NCBI RefSeq assembly: GCF_048544455.1
Contig: NC_133536.1
Location: 38,768,652-38,832,651, forward strand
Source of the DNA: Silene latifolia
Lineage: Eukaryota > Streptophyta > Magnoliopsida > Caryophyllales > Caryophyllaceae
Direction: 5' to 3'
Length of the DNA: 64,000 nt
Below the pieces are notes generated by a model that saw only the letters and a program-made list of their open reading frames with translations, searched no databases and had not been told where the DNA came from. The position numbers and the translations under genes were made by a program. Below, one piece after another: positions 1 to 10,947 of the stretch (the first letter of the stretch is position 1; the number at the start of each line of letters is the position of its first letter).

Positions 1-167
1 AGTTGTGCCCAAAACTTGCCTTATACAATGTAAGAAACTTTTGTCTTAAGATGGTTTAATACCATCTTTATACTTTTATTTGCATGCATGTAGATTTAGA
101 CCATTTTAAATTAATTTGTAATTTTAATATCTTAAGATGAGTATTAATATGGTCTAAATAACTAACA
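1..167 (+). repeat. Copia-1 5' LTR, last 167 bp
   Basis: Nearly identical to 7983-8149 and ends with ACTAACA directly before the primer-binding site. The rest lies upstream of the window. The full LTR should be about 1270 bp, judging by the 3' copy. Confidence 0.95.
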
Positions 168-169
168 AG

Positions 170-181
170 TGGTATCAGAGC
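170..181 (+). other. Primer-binding site (initiator tRNA-Met)
   Basis: TGGTATCAGAGC, complementary to the 3' end of plant initiator tRNA-Met, two bases after the LTR end. This is the usual primer for plant Copia elements. Confidence 0.93.
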
Positions 182-2120
182 ATTGTTAAATACATGCATG
201 TTGTCTTAAGACGATTTTAGTAATTTATGAGATAAATTAATAAAATTGATATTATGTTACTAAAATTCGTTTTATTACATAATATAGTCTTGCATGTAAA
301 TAATCTGGTCTTAGGATGATATGGGACGAAAATTTGTTTTTTGTTAAATTTTTCCACTTTTTATAACTTAAATTGGCATAAAATTGAGTAAAAATGCATT
401 AAAATTAATTAAGAGTTAATTAAAATTGATTACATGTTAATTTTTTGCATATTTATTTATAAATAACCACATGCATGTTCTATTTATGATATAAGTAGAT
501 ACTTTAGGTTAATGTGATTAATTTAGGTAGTTTATTGATTTTTATTTGATAAAAATGGGTAAATAATGGTTATTTTGTAAATAAATATTGATTTAACTTT
601 AGGGCTCGAAATTTCTGAATTTCTAGCTCCTGAAAATTGTTCCAAAATGTACAAAATTTTATTTTAAGTCATTTCAATTTTTATGGTTTGATATAGAATT
701 AAATCGTAAAAATTATCGCTTTACCGATTAAATTGTGAAATCGTTTGAAATAAATTTCAAAAAACAAAAATTTTCACTTGCATGGCATTTTTGGTATAAG
801 ACCAGAATATTCATGGTTTTGAAATTTATTTTTCCATAAATTTATATATTAAATGGAATTTTTGTATGATAATTGTGAATTATTATATCATTTTTTGTCA
901 CAATTGTTTTTTTTAAATCCCATATAAATTCAAGATAATTGTTGAGAATAATTATTTTGATATTAGACCAGATTATAATGATGAGTAAGTCTTAAAAGTG
1001 TTTTAAGAATTGATTATGAATTTTTTATTGGTAAAAAATTCCGTCAAAGCAAGCTCAAATGATCGTTGTTGGTAAGTTAGATGATTTGACATGTCATTTT
1101 TCATAATGCATTTTATTATTCATTTAGATGAATGTTTTTTTAGAATTATAATTATGTAATTTTTCCTAATATGGCCATAGGTAGAAGGTGGTATTTCCCG
1201 AAATGTAAGGGAATATCGACTTGTTTTGTAATTAATTGCGATTTCGCATCGCCTAATTTGTAATTAATTAATAGTTTTATTTTAATTTTATTACAAATTG
1301 TATAATAGGGTATTGTTATGTAATTTAATTATTAGTAATTAGATGAAGCTTCTAAAGACGGAGTTTTCATGAAGACGGTGTTTTCGAAAAGGCGTTAAAA
1401 ATCCTAAAGAAGGAGGCCAATTTATGAAGACTCAAGGGACCAAGGAGTTGGTTTCCGAAGTGTAATAATTTTAGTTAATTAGATTAACTAGGTGGCCATA
1501 TTAGGACTTGTTTGTTTTAATTCTTCTATGCATTCATGCCAAATCATCACTACATGTTTTATTTTTTTTGTTGTTATCGATTTAATCGTCTAGCATTCAC
1601 TAATTTTGTTCACTTAAAAGTGATAGACAATTAAATTGATAAGATCTCTCACATTTGTTTAAAATTGAGATTAAGCCTTACCAAATAATAGCACCTATGA
1701 ATCCCTTCTTCATTAGAGGTAGGTTCGGATCACCGAGGTACACTCTTTTTACGTTGGGTAAGTAGGGTAATAAAAGTTATTACGCGTGAAAATTGGTTGG
1801 ACTTAACGGGATAAATATGGGTTGAATCGGTCCACCGTGCCCATATTTATTCTGGGGCTAAAAGATAGATTTTAAGAAAATACGTCAACCAAGAGTTCTA
1901 GTAGTAGAATCAGTCAAAATGTTGACTCACCAAATTTATATAAATATGGGTTGAATCGGTCCACCGTGCCCGTGTTTATATAAAATTGGATCTTGGAATC
2001 ATTTATATAATTCAGTGGGAGATCATTATATAAATGGGAACTTGTTAAATAGTTTCACAAGTTAAATATTTCTAGACGATAAATGTTAATCTTTCCTTTA
2101 TTTCCTTTGTAGTAATCACG
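182..2120 (+). other. Copia-1 untranslated leader
   Basis: A long AT-rich leader between primer site and gag, with no credible gene. Its 3' third is not featureless. It contains a short hairpin block around 1192-1219 and repeated hairpins at 1734-1984, both with counterparts in Copia-2. Length and position match the leader of Copia-2 (59834-62066). Confidence 0.8.
1734..1984 (+). repeat. Repeated hairpins upstream of Copia-1 gag
   Basis: Two copies of an 18-nt loop (TTGAATCGGTCCACCGTG) lie at 1822-1839 and 1951-1968. The first is closed by an 11-bp perfect stem (1811-1821 with 1840-1850). The second is closed by a 16-bp stem (1935-1950 with 1969-1984) that has two G-U type pairs. Inside each loop CGG can pair with CCG. 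A weaker related unit (CGGATCACCG) lies near 1735. Between the two is a small TTCTA/TAGAA hairpin at about 1897-1910. Confidence 0.75.
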
Positions 2121-2487
2121 ATGACTTCTACTAGTGAAACCGCCACCATAGCTAGAGATTCATGGCTACGTTCTTTTATGGACAAATATGTATTAAAAGC
2201 CGACGGTAGTAATTTTAAAGATTGGGAAGAACAACTTCGATTAGCTGCCGCAGGTGATGGCAAATTACGCTACCTTTTCGATCCCACCCCCCTTCGCCTA
2301 GTACTAGGGCCACTGCCGATGTAAGGGAGGCTTTTTCAAATTATCAAAAAGAATCCGCTGCAATAAAAAATGTTTTGATTTTTTCAATGGATCCTGCTTT
2401 ACAAAGGCAATGTGTCAAGTTTCGTGATGCACATGAAGTATTCTCGAGGCTTTCCACTATGTTTTCTCAAGCCCCGAGAATAATTCA
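2121..2487 (+). pseudogene. Copia-1 gag, N-terminal part (frameshifted)
   Basis: The gag start is taken as the ATG at 2121, shortly after the hairpin region. The first 60 or so codons read as a typical Copia capsid start, with a DGSNFKDWEEQLR stretch like the UBN2-type gag domain. One indel near 2300 moves the frame. The coding sense continues in another frame to about 2485, where a further indel and TGA codons move it again into the ORF starting at 2488. At least two indels therefore break gag, and it cannot make full-length capsid protein. Confidence 0.82.
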
Positions 2488-4893
2488 ATGATGACACCGA
2501 TTGTTCGTTTCTTTGAGGCTAACCTCAAAGATGGTCAACCTGTAAGTTCACACGTACTTAAAATGATTGAGTACGTGGAAACTTTAGAGGGATTGGGATG
2601 CAAGATCCCCGACGAACTTGTGGTGGACCGAGTGCTCCACTCTCTCTCGCACGTCAAGGGATTTACCCAATTTAGGGTAAATTACAATATGACAAACATG
2701 AGAAAGAGTTTACATGAGCTCCATTCTCTGCTTGTGCAAGCAGAGAAGGACATGGGATTGAGTGGGACTACGAGGAAATATGTGCTTGCGATTAACGTGA
2801 AGGGGAAGAAGCAGTTTAAGAGGAACGCAGGTAAGAAGCCCGTTCAGGTGGAGGGCAAAGGTAAAGCAATTGCGAATTGCTCTACCAAGCAAAAACCTAT
2901 AAAGTGTAATCCTCTTAAAGATACTTGTAATTATTGTAATAAGAAGGGTCATTGGAGACGTAATTGTACAAAGTACCTGGATGACATAAAAGCTGGCATT
3001 GTGAAGCCGACATGTAATTTCTCAACTGAATCTTTTATGATAGACATAAATTATGCTTCAAATACCACTTGGGTATTAGATACTGGTTGTGGTTCTCACT
3101 TGTGTAATCATTTGCAGGGCCTAAAAAGCATAAGAAAGCTAAATAAGGGTGATGTCGATCTCCGAATGGGAAACGGGTCTAAAGTAGCTGCCGTCTCTGT
3201 AGGAACTTATGTACTTAGTTTAGCTTCGGGGTTGGAGTTACATCTTAATAATTGTTATTTTGTACCAACGTTATTTAGAAATATAATATTCGTATCTGTG
3301 TTAGACACAGAAGGGTTTTCCTTTGTAATTAAAGACAAGTGTTGTACTTTTTCCCTTAATGGGATTGTATATAGTCAAGCTATTTCAATCAATGGTATTT
3401 ATATTCTAGATACTTGCAACGATGTTTATCATTTAGATAATAAAAGACTCAAAACAGGTGATCCCGATCAATCTTATTTATGGCATTTTCGCTTAGGACA
3501 CATTAACGAGAAGCGCATTAAAAGACTAGTGTCGACTGGTGCAATTAAACCTTTTGATTTCGAATCATTTGGTACATGCGAATCTTGTCTTCTTGGCAAG
3601 ATGACTCGTTCACCTTTTCTAGGAAAAGGATCTCGAGCTAGTGAGTTATTGGGTTTAATACATACCGATGTTTGTGGCCCAATGACAGTCACAGGTAATT
3701 ATGATTATTTCATTACTTTTACCGATGACATGAGTAGATATGGGTATATCTACTTAATGAGGTATAAAAGTGAAGCTTTTGATAAGTTTAAAGAGTTTCA
3801 GAATGAAGTAGAAAACCAATTAAATAAGAAGATTAAAGCATTACGATCAGATCGTGGTGGGGAATATTTAAGCAATGACTTTAAAGATCACCTTATAAAC
3901 TGCGGTATTGTATCTCAGTTAACTCCTCCTGGCACACCACAATTAAATGGTGTGGCTAAAAGGAGGAATCGAACTTTATTAGATATGGTTCGATCGATGA
4001 TGAGTCAAACAGAGTTACCTAAGTCATTCTGGGGTTTTGCCATTTTATCTGCTGTACAATCACTTAATAAAAGTCCCACTAAAGGAACTGACAAAACTCC
4101 ATATGAGATATGGAAAGGGAAAGTCCCGAATCTGCGATACATGAAAGTATGGGGTTGTGATGCTTATGTCAAGAGTAAGTCTGACGATAAGCTTGCACCT
4201 CGTTCTGAAAAGTGTATTTTTGTAGGCTACCCTAAGGAAACTTGTGGATATTACTTCTACAATACTAATGAGAACAAAGTGTTTGTAGCTCGTGAAGCTG
4301 TCTTTCTAGAAAACGAGTTTATTTCTAGAAGACAGAGTGGGAGAAAATTTGAACTTGACGAAGTTCAAGAGCCAAAAACTGATATGACAATACAGGAAGA
4401 TGTTCCTTCTATGTCTGAATCAGCTATTGTTCGTTCTGAACCTAGGAGGTCACAAAGGGTTAGTCGCCAGCCTGATAGATACCTTGGTATTATCGAGGAA
4501 GATGGTGACTATGAGGTTTTACTTTTAGAAAGTGATGAACCCAAGACCTATAAAGCAGCTCTTATGAGTTCTGACTCTAAGCTATGGCTCGAAGCCATGC
4601 AATCCGAAATGGATTCCATGTACGATAATCGAGTATGGGACCTGGTTGACTTACCTAAAGATGTTCGACCTCTTCAGTGTAAGTGGATATTCAAGATTAA
4701 AATCGGCATGGATGGACATAAAGATGTCTACAAAGCTAGATTGGTTGCAAAAGGTTTCACTCAGGTTCATGGTTTACACTATGATGAAACTTTTGCACCA
4801 GTTGCTATGCTTAGATCTGTTCGGATAATGTTAGCGATTGCTGCATTTCATGATTATGAGATATGGCAAATGGATGTCAAAACCGCTTTCTGA
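2488..4893 (+). pseudogene. Copia-1 gag C-terminus, protease, integrase and RT N-terminus
   Basis: This is an 801-codon open segment. Around codons 147-160 is a CCHC zinc knuckle (CNYCNKKGHWRRNC), the nucleic-acid-binding end of gag. The aspartic protease follows with WVLDTGCGSH near codon 196. Then come the GAG pre-integrase domain (WHFRLGHI) and the integrase core, with HTDVCGP, LRSDRGGEYL and the NGVAKRRNRTLLDM stretch that holds the catalytic glutamate region. In most relatives that last stretch reads NGVAERRN, so the A-K here is a likely damaging change. The segment ends inside RT at an in-frame TGA (4891-4893), after QMDVKTAF. That stop arises from a paired single-base loss and gain, not a simple substitution. 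Confidence 0.9.
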
Positions 4894-6115
4894 ACGGGTT
4901 TTACGGAAGAGGAAGTGTTCATGACACAACCTGAGGGTTTTGTGGATCCTAAAAATCCTAACAAAGTATGCAAACTTAAGAGATCCATTTATGGTCTTAA
5001 GCAAGCGTCAAGGAGTTGGAATCATCGTTTTGATCATGTTATTAAACAGAATGGTTTTTCTCGAAGTGTTGAGGAACCATGTTTATACATGAAGTTTAGT
5101 GGGAGTAAAGTTGTTTTCTTACTTCTTTATGTGGACGACATATTACTCATTGGGAATGATGTTGATATGCTTGCTTCTGTTATGAAGTGGTTGGGAAATC
5201 ACTTCCAAATGAAAGATTTGGGAGAAGCTCAGCGCATCTTGGGTATCCGAATCTATAGAGATAGACCCAAAAGGATATTAGCATTGAGTCAAGAAGCATA
5301 TATAGATAAGATTTTTGACCGATTCAATATGAAAAACTCCAAGAGAGGTTTTTTACCTATGGGTAGTGGGATCATTTTGAGTAAGTCACAGTGTCCTACT
5401 GAGCCTAAGGATATTGAACGCATGAAATCGATTCCCTATGCTTCCGCTGTTGGATCGATCATGTATGCTATGATGTGTTCTCGTCCTGATGTCTCGTATG
5501 CTTTGAGTATGACGAGTCATTTTCAGAAAACTCCAGGTGAGAGTCACTGGATAGCCGTCAAGAATATTCTGAAGTACTTGAGAAGGACTAAAGATTCATT
5601 CTTAGTGTTTGGAGGAGAATCTGAATTACGTATAAGAGGTTATACGGATGCCAGTTTCCAAACCGATAGGGATGATTTCAAATCCCAGGCTGGTTTTGTC
5701 TTTTTGTTGAACAGAGGGGCGGTTTGCTGGAGAAGTTTCAAAGAGTCTGTGACTGCTGATTCTACAACGGAAGATGAGTACATTGCAGCCTCTGAAGCTG
5801 CAAAAGAAGCTGTTTGGATTAGGCAGTTTTTAGAAGGACCGAAAGTAGTTCCGACCGCCGAGGATCATATCACTTTGTATTGTGATAACAAAGGGGCTAT
5901 TTTTCAAGCAAAAGAGCCCAAGTCTAGTAACAAGTCTAGACATGTACATAGGAAATTTCATGTAATTAGAGATTTAATCGAAAGGAAAGAAATTACGTTT
6001 GTAAGGTTGGGACAATGACAACATCGTCGATCCTTTAACCAAGCCATTGTCTCAAGCTAAACATGATAGTCATGTAGTTTCGATGGGGTTGAGACGAATG
6101 CCAGAACTATTGTAA
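4894..6115 (+). pseudogene. Copia-1 RT C-terminus and RNase H
   Basis: This continues the frame of the preceding segment after the TGA at 4891. It contains the RT catalytic YVDD (LLLYVDDILLIGND) and then RNase H, with GYTDASFQTD, a conserved STTEDEYIA stretch and the CDNKGAI region. The frame closes at 6018, but an indel near 6015 hides the true end. In the shifted frame a conserved VDPLTKPL-type tail continues to a TAA at 6113-6115. RT and RNase H would copy the genomic RNA into DNA in the virus-like particle. Confidence 0.88.
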
Positions 6116-6868
6116 AATATATGATATGTAATAATCAAAATATTGTATTTATTATTTCATATATGATAAGTTGCATTTATCGTTATATTCAGTTTTATGT
6201 CTGAATTTATATACTTTGTTTTCTCCAAATAGGTTGTAAAGACAATGTCGAACCCTATTAAGTGAACTGGATTAACATTGTATTTTGTCTCTAGTTACTT
6301 AATGAGGTGACGTCTCGGAGTGACTAGATTGTAAGGCGATAGATGACAGGTTCGACTGTCATATGGTCATAGTGATGACTGGTCGATTACATATGCATAT
6401 TGTGAGACAATTTGTCGGACAGTGACCGTTTATAGAGTCCTTTTGTTGCTAGGTCGTGGCGAGGATTTCTATTTATTCCTTCGAATCAATTCTTTAGACT
6501 GGTGACTATTTGTCTGAGTTGGTACGGTTTTCCGGTGACTTTGGTTTTTGTTCTAGGTCGCACCGTAAAAGGAGGCCGATGAGCATTTACTGGGTCATTG
6601 TGATCTGTATCGAATGAAGAAAATAGGTCAACAGGATTGTCCTTTTAAGTCATATTTTATCTCAAGGCTACTCGAGGAGAGATGACTATGAATGCGTGGT
6701 CACGCTCGGATGCGATCTATAGTAGATTATCCGGTCCGACAGTCATTCTCCTGATCGAGGAAACCACTTTATGATATGATCACGTGCAAGAACGACCTGA
6801 AAGACATCTTGCATTGAGTGGGAGATATTATTGGACAAGAGAATTGGTAACGCACACTTGTGTCAGAC
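6116..6868 (+). other. Copia-1 3' untranslated region
   Basis: No credible ORF. A run of moderately GC-rich sequence separates the pol end from the polypurine tract. I see no further gene here. Confidence 0.7.
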
Positions 6869-6879
6869 AAGTGGGAGAT
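6869..6879 (+). other. Polypurine tract of Copia-1
   Basis: AAGTGGGAGA plus one base, immediately before the TGTTGG start of the 3' LTR. It primes plus-strand DNA synthesis. The sequence is the one usual for Angela-type elements. Confidence 0.88.
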
Positions 6880-8149
6880 TGTTGGAGTAGTGTCCTCCAC
6901 AATAAGTGCGTTTACATATTAAATCTCATAAAAGGAATATCGGGAATTTATTTTATTTATTTGTCAGCTGATCGTCGTTAATCGGTAATGATTGGCTGAC
7001 TAGAGTTTGACATTACTGTCGTGTGACGGCGGTGATCAGCTGATCCCTTTAGGTCACACCTATAGGATGGCGCCCAAATAGAATAAATTAATTGTTTGTG
7101 TGAGATACGAGATAATTAATTCCTTGTATTATTTGACTCTTAGTTAGTCACATAAATGTATTATTTGATGACGGGTTACGAACTCGGGACAAAGAGATTT
7201 ATTATTTAATTATGAGATATTTAAATAATAAATGATAAGAATTTATTAATTAATTGTTAATTAATTAATTTTATACGATATGTGTATATGTTTTGAGGTG
7301 GAATTAATTAGCAATTAAATTTTACAAGAGGTTGTAAAATTAGCTAAATGGGTTAATATTGACACATTGTATGTTGATAAAATGGTCTTATGATTACTTA
7401 ATAGTTAAGTAGTCATTGGTAGTTAATTTATATTATTTAAGTGTTAAATAAATTAAATTAATATTTAATTATGTAAGATAATTAAATATACGACTTATAA
7501 GCATTTGTGGGACAAATATCGAAAACCGAAATGGACCAAAAGTAGTCCACATATGCTGGTTTTTTGAGGACATCACAAGTGTCCTTTAGGTGGATTTTTC
7601 CACTTATAATTGTCCCCTCAAATTGCCTATAAATACCATTGAAACTCCACCATTTCTCTAGTTGGAAAAATTTGAAGAAAAATTGGTCTAGGTTCATATA
7701 CACTACCTAAAGACCAAATTTTTCTTCTTATTTTGTTCATCTTTTATATCAAAAACATATATAAATATTAACTAATAATATTATCAAAGTAATAATATTT
7801 ATTAGTACATCATATATACAATTAAACTAGGTTTACTACTACATATATCTAGTTAGTATTGTAGTAGTATTTTGGGTTGATTCTTGGGTGTATCCTTAGG
7901 AGACCATCTTTTTGGTGGTTTGTTGTCTTGGAGGATCATCCATTTTCATAGCTCAAGAACAACATCAAGGAAGGAGTCCTTGAGTTGTGCCCAAAACTTG
8001 CCTTATACAATGTAAGGAACTTTTGTCTTAAGATGGTTTAATACCATCTTTATACTTTTATTTGCATGCATGTAGATTTAGACCATTTTAAATTAATTTG
8101 TAATTTTAATATCATAAGATGAGTATTAATATGGTCTAAATAACTAACA
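6880..8149 (+). repeat. Copia-1 3' LTR
   Basis: 1270 bp, TGTTGGAG...ACTAACA. Its last 167 bp match the 5' LTR fragment at 1-167. It is AT-rich, carries a TATA box at 7628, and ends abruptly at the chromovirus LTR sequence. Confidence 0.94.
7628..7635 (+). promoter_or_regulatory. TATA box in Copia-1 LTR
   Basis: TATAAATA in the middle of the LTR, where the U3/R promoter of LTR elements lies. No other motif is used for the call. Confidence 0.6.
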
Positions 8150-8625
8150 CTACACACTTTAGTGTGTAGTCAGTATGGTGGAGTTGGTGATGGAGTTCGG
8201 AGTATATATGTGATGTTTGAGCTGTGTTGTTTGTTGTGTTGTTGGATTATATAAATTGTGTGATTAGTACTGACCCCGTTTATTGTTTTAAAAACTGTGG
8301 TGATCCATTCGGGGATGGTGAGCAGTTATTGAGCAGATTTGATATGGTGCTTTTGGGCTAGCTGGGATGAGTCATCACTTGCAGTTAGAAGAGTCTTCCG
8401 CTGTGTCAGACATTATGTTTAGTTTGTAGACATTTGGTTTTTGGAGAACATGTATTCATATTTTATCAGTTTGGTTTTTGGATTGTAATCTTTCACTTAA
8501 CTTTATACTATTTAAACACTGTTTCGTTATTGTCTTATGATCATCATTGTCTCGAGGAACCGAGATGGTAACATCTTTATACCTGAGTGGTCCTGGTAAG
8601 GCACTTGGAGTATGGGGGTGTTACA
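8150..8625 (+). repeat. Chromovirus 5' LTR, distal part
   Basis: Ends GGGGGTGTTACA three bases before the primer-binding site. Its left part lies beyond Copia-1, outside the window. It does not overlap the visible 3' LTR part (14250-14941), so the two halves cannot be compared here. Confidence 0.82.
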
Positions 8626-8628
8626 AAA

Positions 8629-8640
8629 TGGTATCAGAGC
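8629..8640 (+). other. Primer-binding site (initiator tRNA-Met) of chromovirus
   Basis: TGGTATCAGAGC, three bases after the LTR end. Confidence 0.92.
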
Positions 8641-9498
8641 GACGATCCTGAAACCTGTAACCAATGAATCTAATGAAGATAGGGAGTTATTTAAAATGAA
8701 CCCGGGGTAAAGGTTGTAGGAGCTAAGGAAAAGGCTTGGGAGACGTCCTAAAGTCGCGAACTCGCCCTACAATTTTGAACCGGTCACATGGGGGGTATAT
8801 GTCAAGGTCGTATGTGGTGTTTGTTAGCTTGTATGTGAATGTAACGATGTATGTTGTGAATTATTGGATGTTGGGAGTAGAAGATTGATATGTGATTGAA
8901 AATTTGGTGGGGTGTGTTTGTTTGTTGGTTGCATAAAGAAGCATGATGGATGTTTACTATGTGGCATTTGATAACATGAATAATTTATTTGTTGATTGAA
9001 TGAGGAGTTGTGTAGAATCGCATGCGTAGTTAGATTATAATGTTGAGTTTATAAAGTTGCATAGTATGTTGGGTTATGAGAGATAACATGCGGGTAGTAT
9101 ATACGAGTCGGCATGACTCGATCGAGTAGGGGGCACTCGATCGAGTAGGTGAGGTACTCGGTCGAGTGGGTCTGACTCGATCGAGTGGGTATTTGATGTT
9201 TTTATAACCAGAATCGTGTTTTTGGAAACTCGATCGTGTATATAGGGCACTCGATCGAGTATGGGGTCACTCGATCGAGTGGTTGTGCTACTCGGTCGAG
9301 TATGTTAGAGATCAGAAGGTCTGCTTTGGGTCTGAAGTCGGGGCACTCGATCGAGTATGGTGGGCACTCGATCGAGTAGCCTCTACTCGATCGAGTAGGT
9401 TTAGGCACTCGATCGAGTGTGTTCTGGGCAGTCTGTTTTCGTGTTTTGGGGTTGTAGTACGTATGTTTATATCTACCCTTTTCTTATATAGTTTCAAG
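8641..9498 (+). other. Chromovirus leader
   Basis: No gene. The second half (9115-9420) is packed with a 12-bp palindrome. The gag reading frame happens to stay open upstream of its ATG into this repeat, but this extension is not protein-like. Confidence 0.8.
9115..9420. repeat. Three clusters of four ACTCGATCGAGT palindromes
   Basis: Twelve copies of ACTCGATCGAGT or one-base variants fall into three groups of four (about 9115-9187, 9228-9302 and 9344-9420). Nine are perfect. Two have CTCGGTCGAG and one has CTCGATCGTG. The spacers differ in sequence and length, so it is not a simple tandem duplication. Confidence 0.92.
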
Positions 9499-10659
9499 AT
9501 GGCGCCCAAGAAAACCGCTTTGTATGCGAGAGCTGAGAGCATGAACATCAATGATATAGTTAAGATGTTGGAGCATCAAGATGCTCTTACGGAGGCCCTA
9601 AAGAGAGTGGGAAAGGATAAGGACATTGATCACTCTAAGATCAGTCTTTATATAGCGAGGTTTATCCCAAAAGAGTTCAAGGGGACCGGGGAGCCAATTC
9701 TTCTTGATAATTGGCATCGTGAGATGGAGAACGTACCGAACCTGGTGCACTGTCCTGGTGAGATGAAAGTAGAACAAGCTGCGTTCTACTTGAGGGAGGC
9801 GGCTGGTGTGTGGTGGGACAAGGTGAAAGCGAGTGCTAGGGAGATGTATACGAAGCAGGGCTTACCTGCTATACCTTGGGAAGAGTTCCGGAGGGCTATG
9901 AGGAAAGAGTTTATACCTGAGCATGTGAGGAGTAAGCTGAGGGAGGAGTTTGATGGGTTTAGGATGACATCTGATATGTCAGTGGCTGAGTACTACAAGC
10001 AGTTTAATGAGAAGTCTAGATATGCTGAGGACATGGGTCTGAGTGAGGAGAACATAGCACTGATATTTGAGAAGGGGTTGACCCCCAAGATCATGGACAA
10101 GTTACCCGTGGGAGTCCTTACTGATGTTAAGAAAGCTTATGAGAGGGCTAGGAGAGCTGAGAGGTTGGTGGAGATGGCCCGGGAGAGAGTGGGTGAGAAA
10201 AGAAAGGCTAAGAGTGAAGGTGGTGGCCAATCTAACTACAAGAAAGGCAACCACAGTCAGGCTAGAGCGTTTTCTTCTGGTTCAGGGTTCAGTGCCGGGG
10301 CTTCCTTTGGGCGTGGCCGTGCGAGTGGTAGTGATTGTTGGGGAATGACCTGCTATGGCTGTGGCGGTGTAGGCCACAAGAGACATGAGTGCACGAGTGT
10401 ACCTGGAGCTTTTCAGAGATCGGCTCATGGGAGCTATTCTCAGGGGCCGGCACAGAGTTATGCGAGCAATAGACTAATTGGGTCATGGTCTAACCGGGGA
10501 GGTCAGAGCAACCAGGGTGGAGGTAACCGCAATGGGGGTAATTCTTATCAGAAACCAGCTACGAACAACAACAACAATCAGGGTCGGGTGCTAAGCCGAC
10601 CACATCAGCCAGTACTGTCAATGAAGGTGGACAGAAGACCAGTGGAAAGCTATTCATGA
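9499..10659 (+). pseudogene. Chromovirus gag
   Basis: The start is placed at the ATG at 9499 (MAPKKTALYARAES), because the in-frame sequence upstream is palindrome repeat. Codons about 50-220 form the Retrotrans_gag capsid domain (for example WWDKVKASAREM and FRRAMRKEFIPEHVR). A CCHC zinc knuckle (CYGCGGVGHKRHEC) is at codons 285-298, followed by a Gly/Asn/Gln-rich tail. In relatives gag runs straight into protease in one frame. Here a single-base indel near 10590 throws gag out of frame, so it ends at 10659 while the protease frame continues separately. Confidence 0.87.
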
Positions 10660-10946
10660 TGGACAAGAAAGCAGTTGAGGACGATGCACATGTTATCACT
10701 GGTACCGTTCTTGTTAACAGTATTCATACCTTTATTTTGTTTGATTCGGGGGCGTCTCAGTCGTTTGTATCTTCGAGTCATGTTAAACAGTTGGGTTTGA
10801 GGGTATATGAGTCTGTAAGTGAGAAAGTTTTTATACCTTCAGGTGAGTCTGTATCATGTGGGAGGTTGTATAGGGATGTCTCTATGATAGTTGGGCAAGT
10901 TGATCTACCTGTAGACTTGCTAGAGTTTCCTTTAAGACGGTTTTGA
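10656..10946 (+). pseudogene. Chromovirus protease
   Basis: Retroviral-type aspartic protease with the active site FDSGASQSF (Asp at codon 30 of this segment). It overlaps the displaced end of gag. A frameshift near 10935 separates it from the downstream frame, which resumes at 10948 with the conserved IVGMDWL. Confidence 0.85.
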
Positions 10947-10947
10947 G

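Larger units (their letters stand above)
1..8149 (+). mobile_element. Copia-1: Angela/BARE-like Ty1-copia retrotransposon, 5' end outside window
   Basis: The order is 5' LTR end (1-167), tRNA-iMet primer site, about 1.95 kb leader, gag-PR-INT-RT-RNase H, polypurine tract and complete 3' LTR (6880-8149). The integrase and RT sequences and the TGTTGG LTR start fit the Angela/BARE lineage. The 167 visible bases of 5' LTR match 7983-8149 with two differences by eye, so the insertion is fairly young. The gag-pol region is nevertheless broken by several indels and an in-frame stop. It sits inside the 5' LTR of the chromovirus that continues at 8150. The target duplication cannot be checked because the left end is missing. 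Confidence 0.93.

Noticed and set aside
9115..9420. CRISPR-like array
   Set aside because: The repeats are 12-bp palindromes with irregular spacers in a plant retrotransposon leader, with no cas gene.
9283..9498. N-terminal extension of chromovirus gag
   Set aside because: It translates the ACTCGATCGAGT palindrome array. The ATG at 9499 gives a normal gag start.
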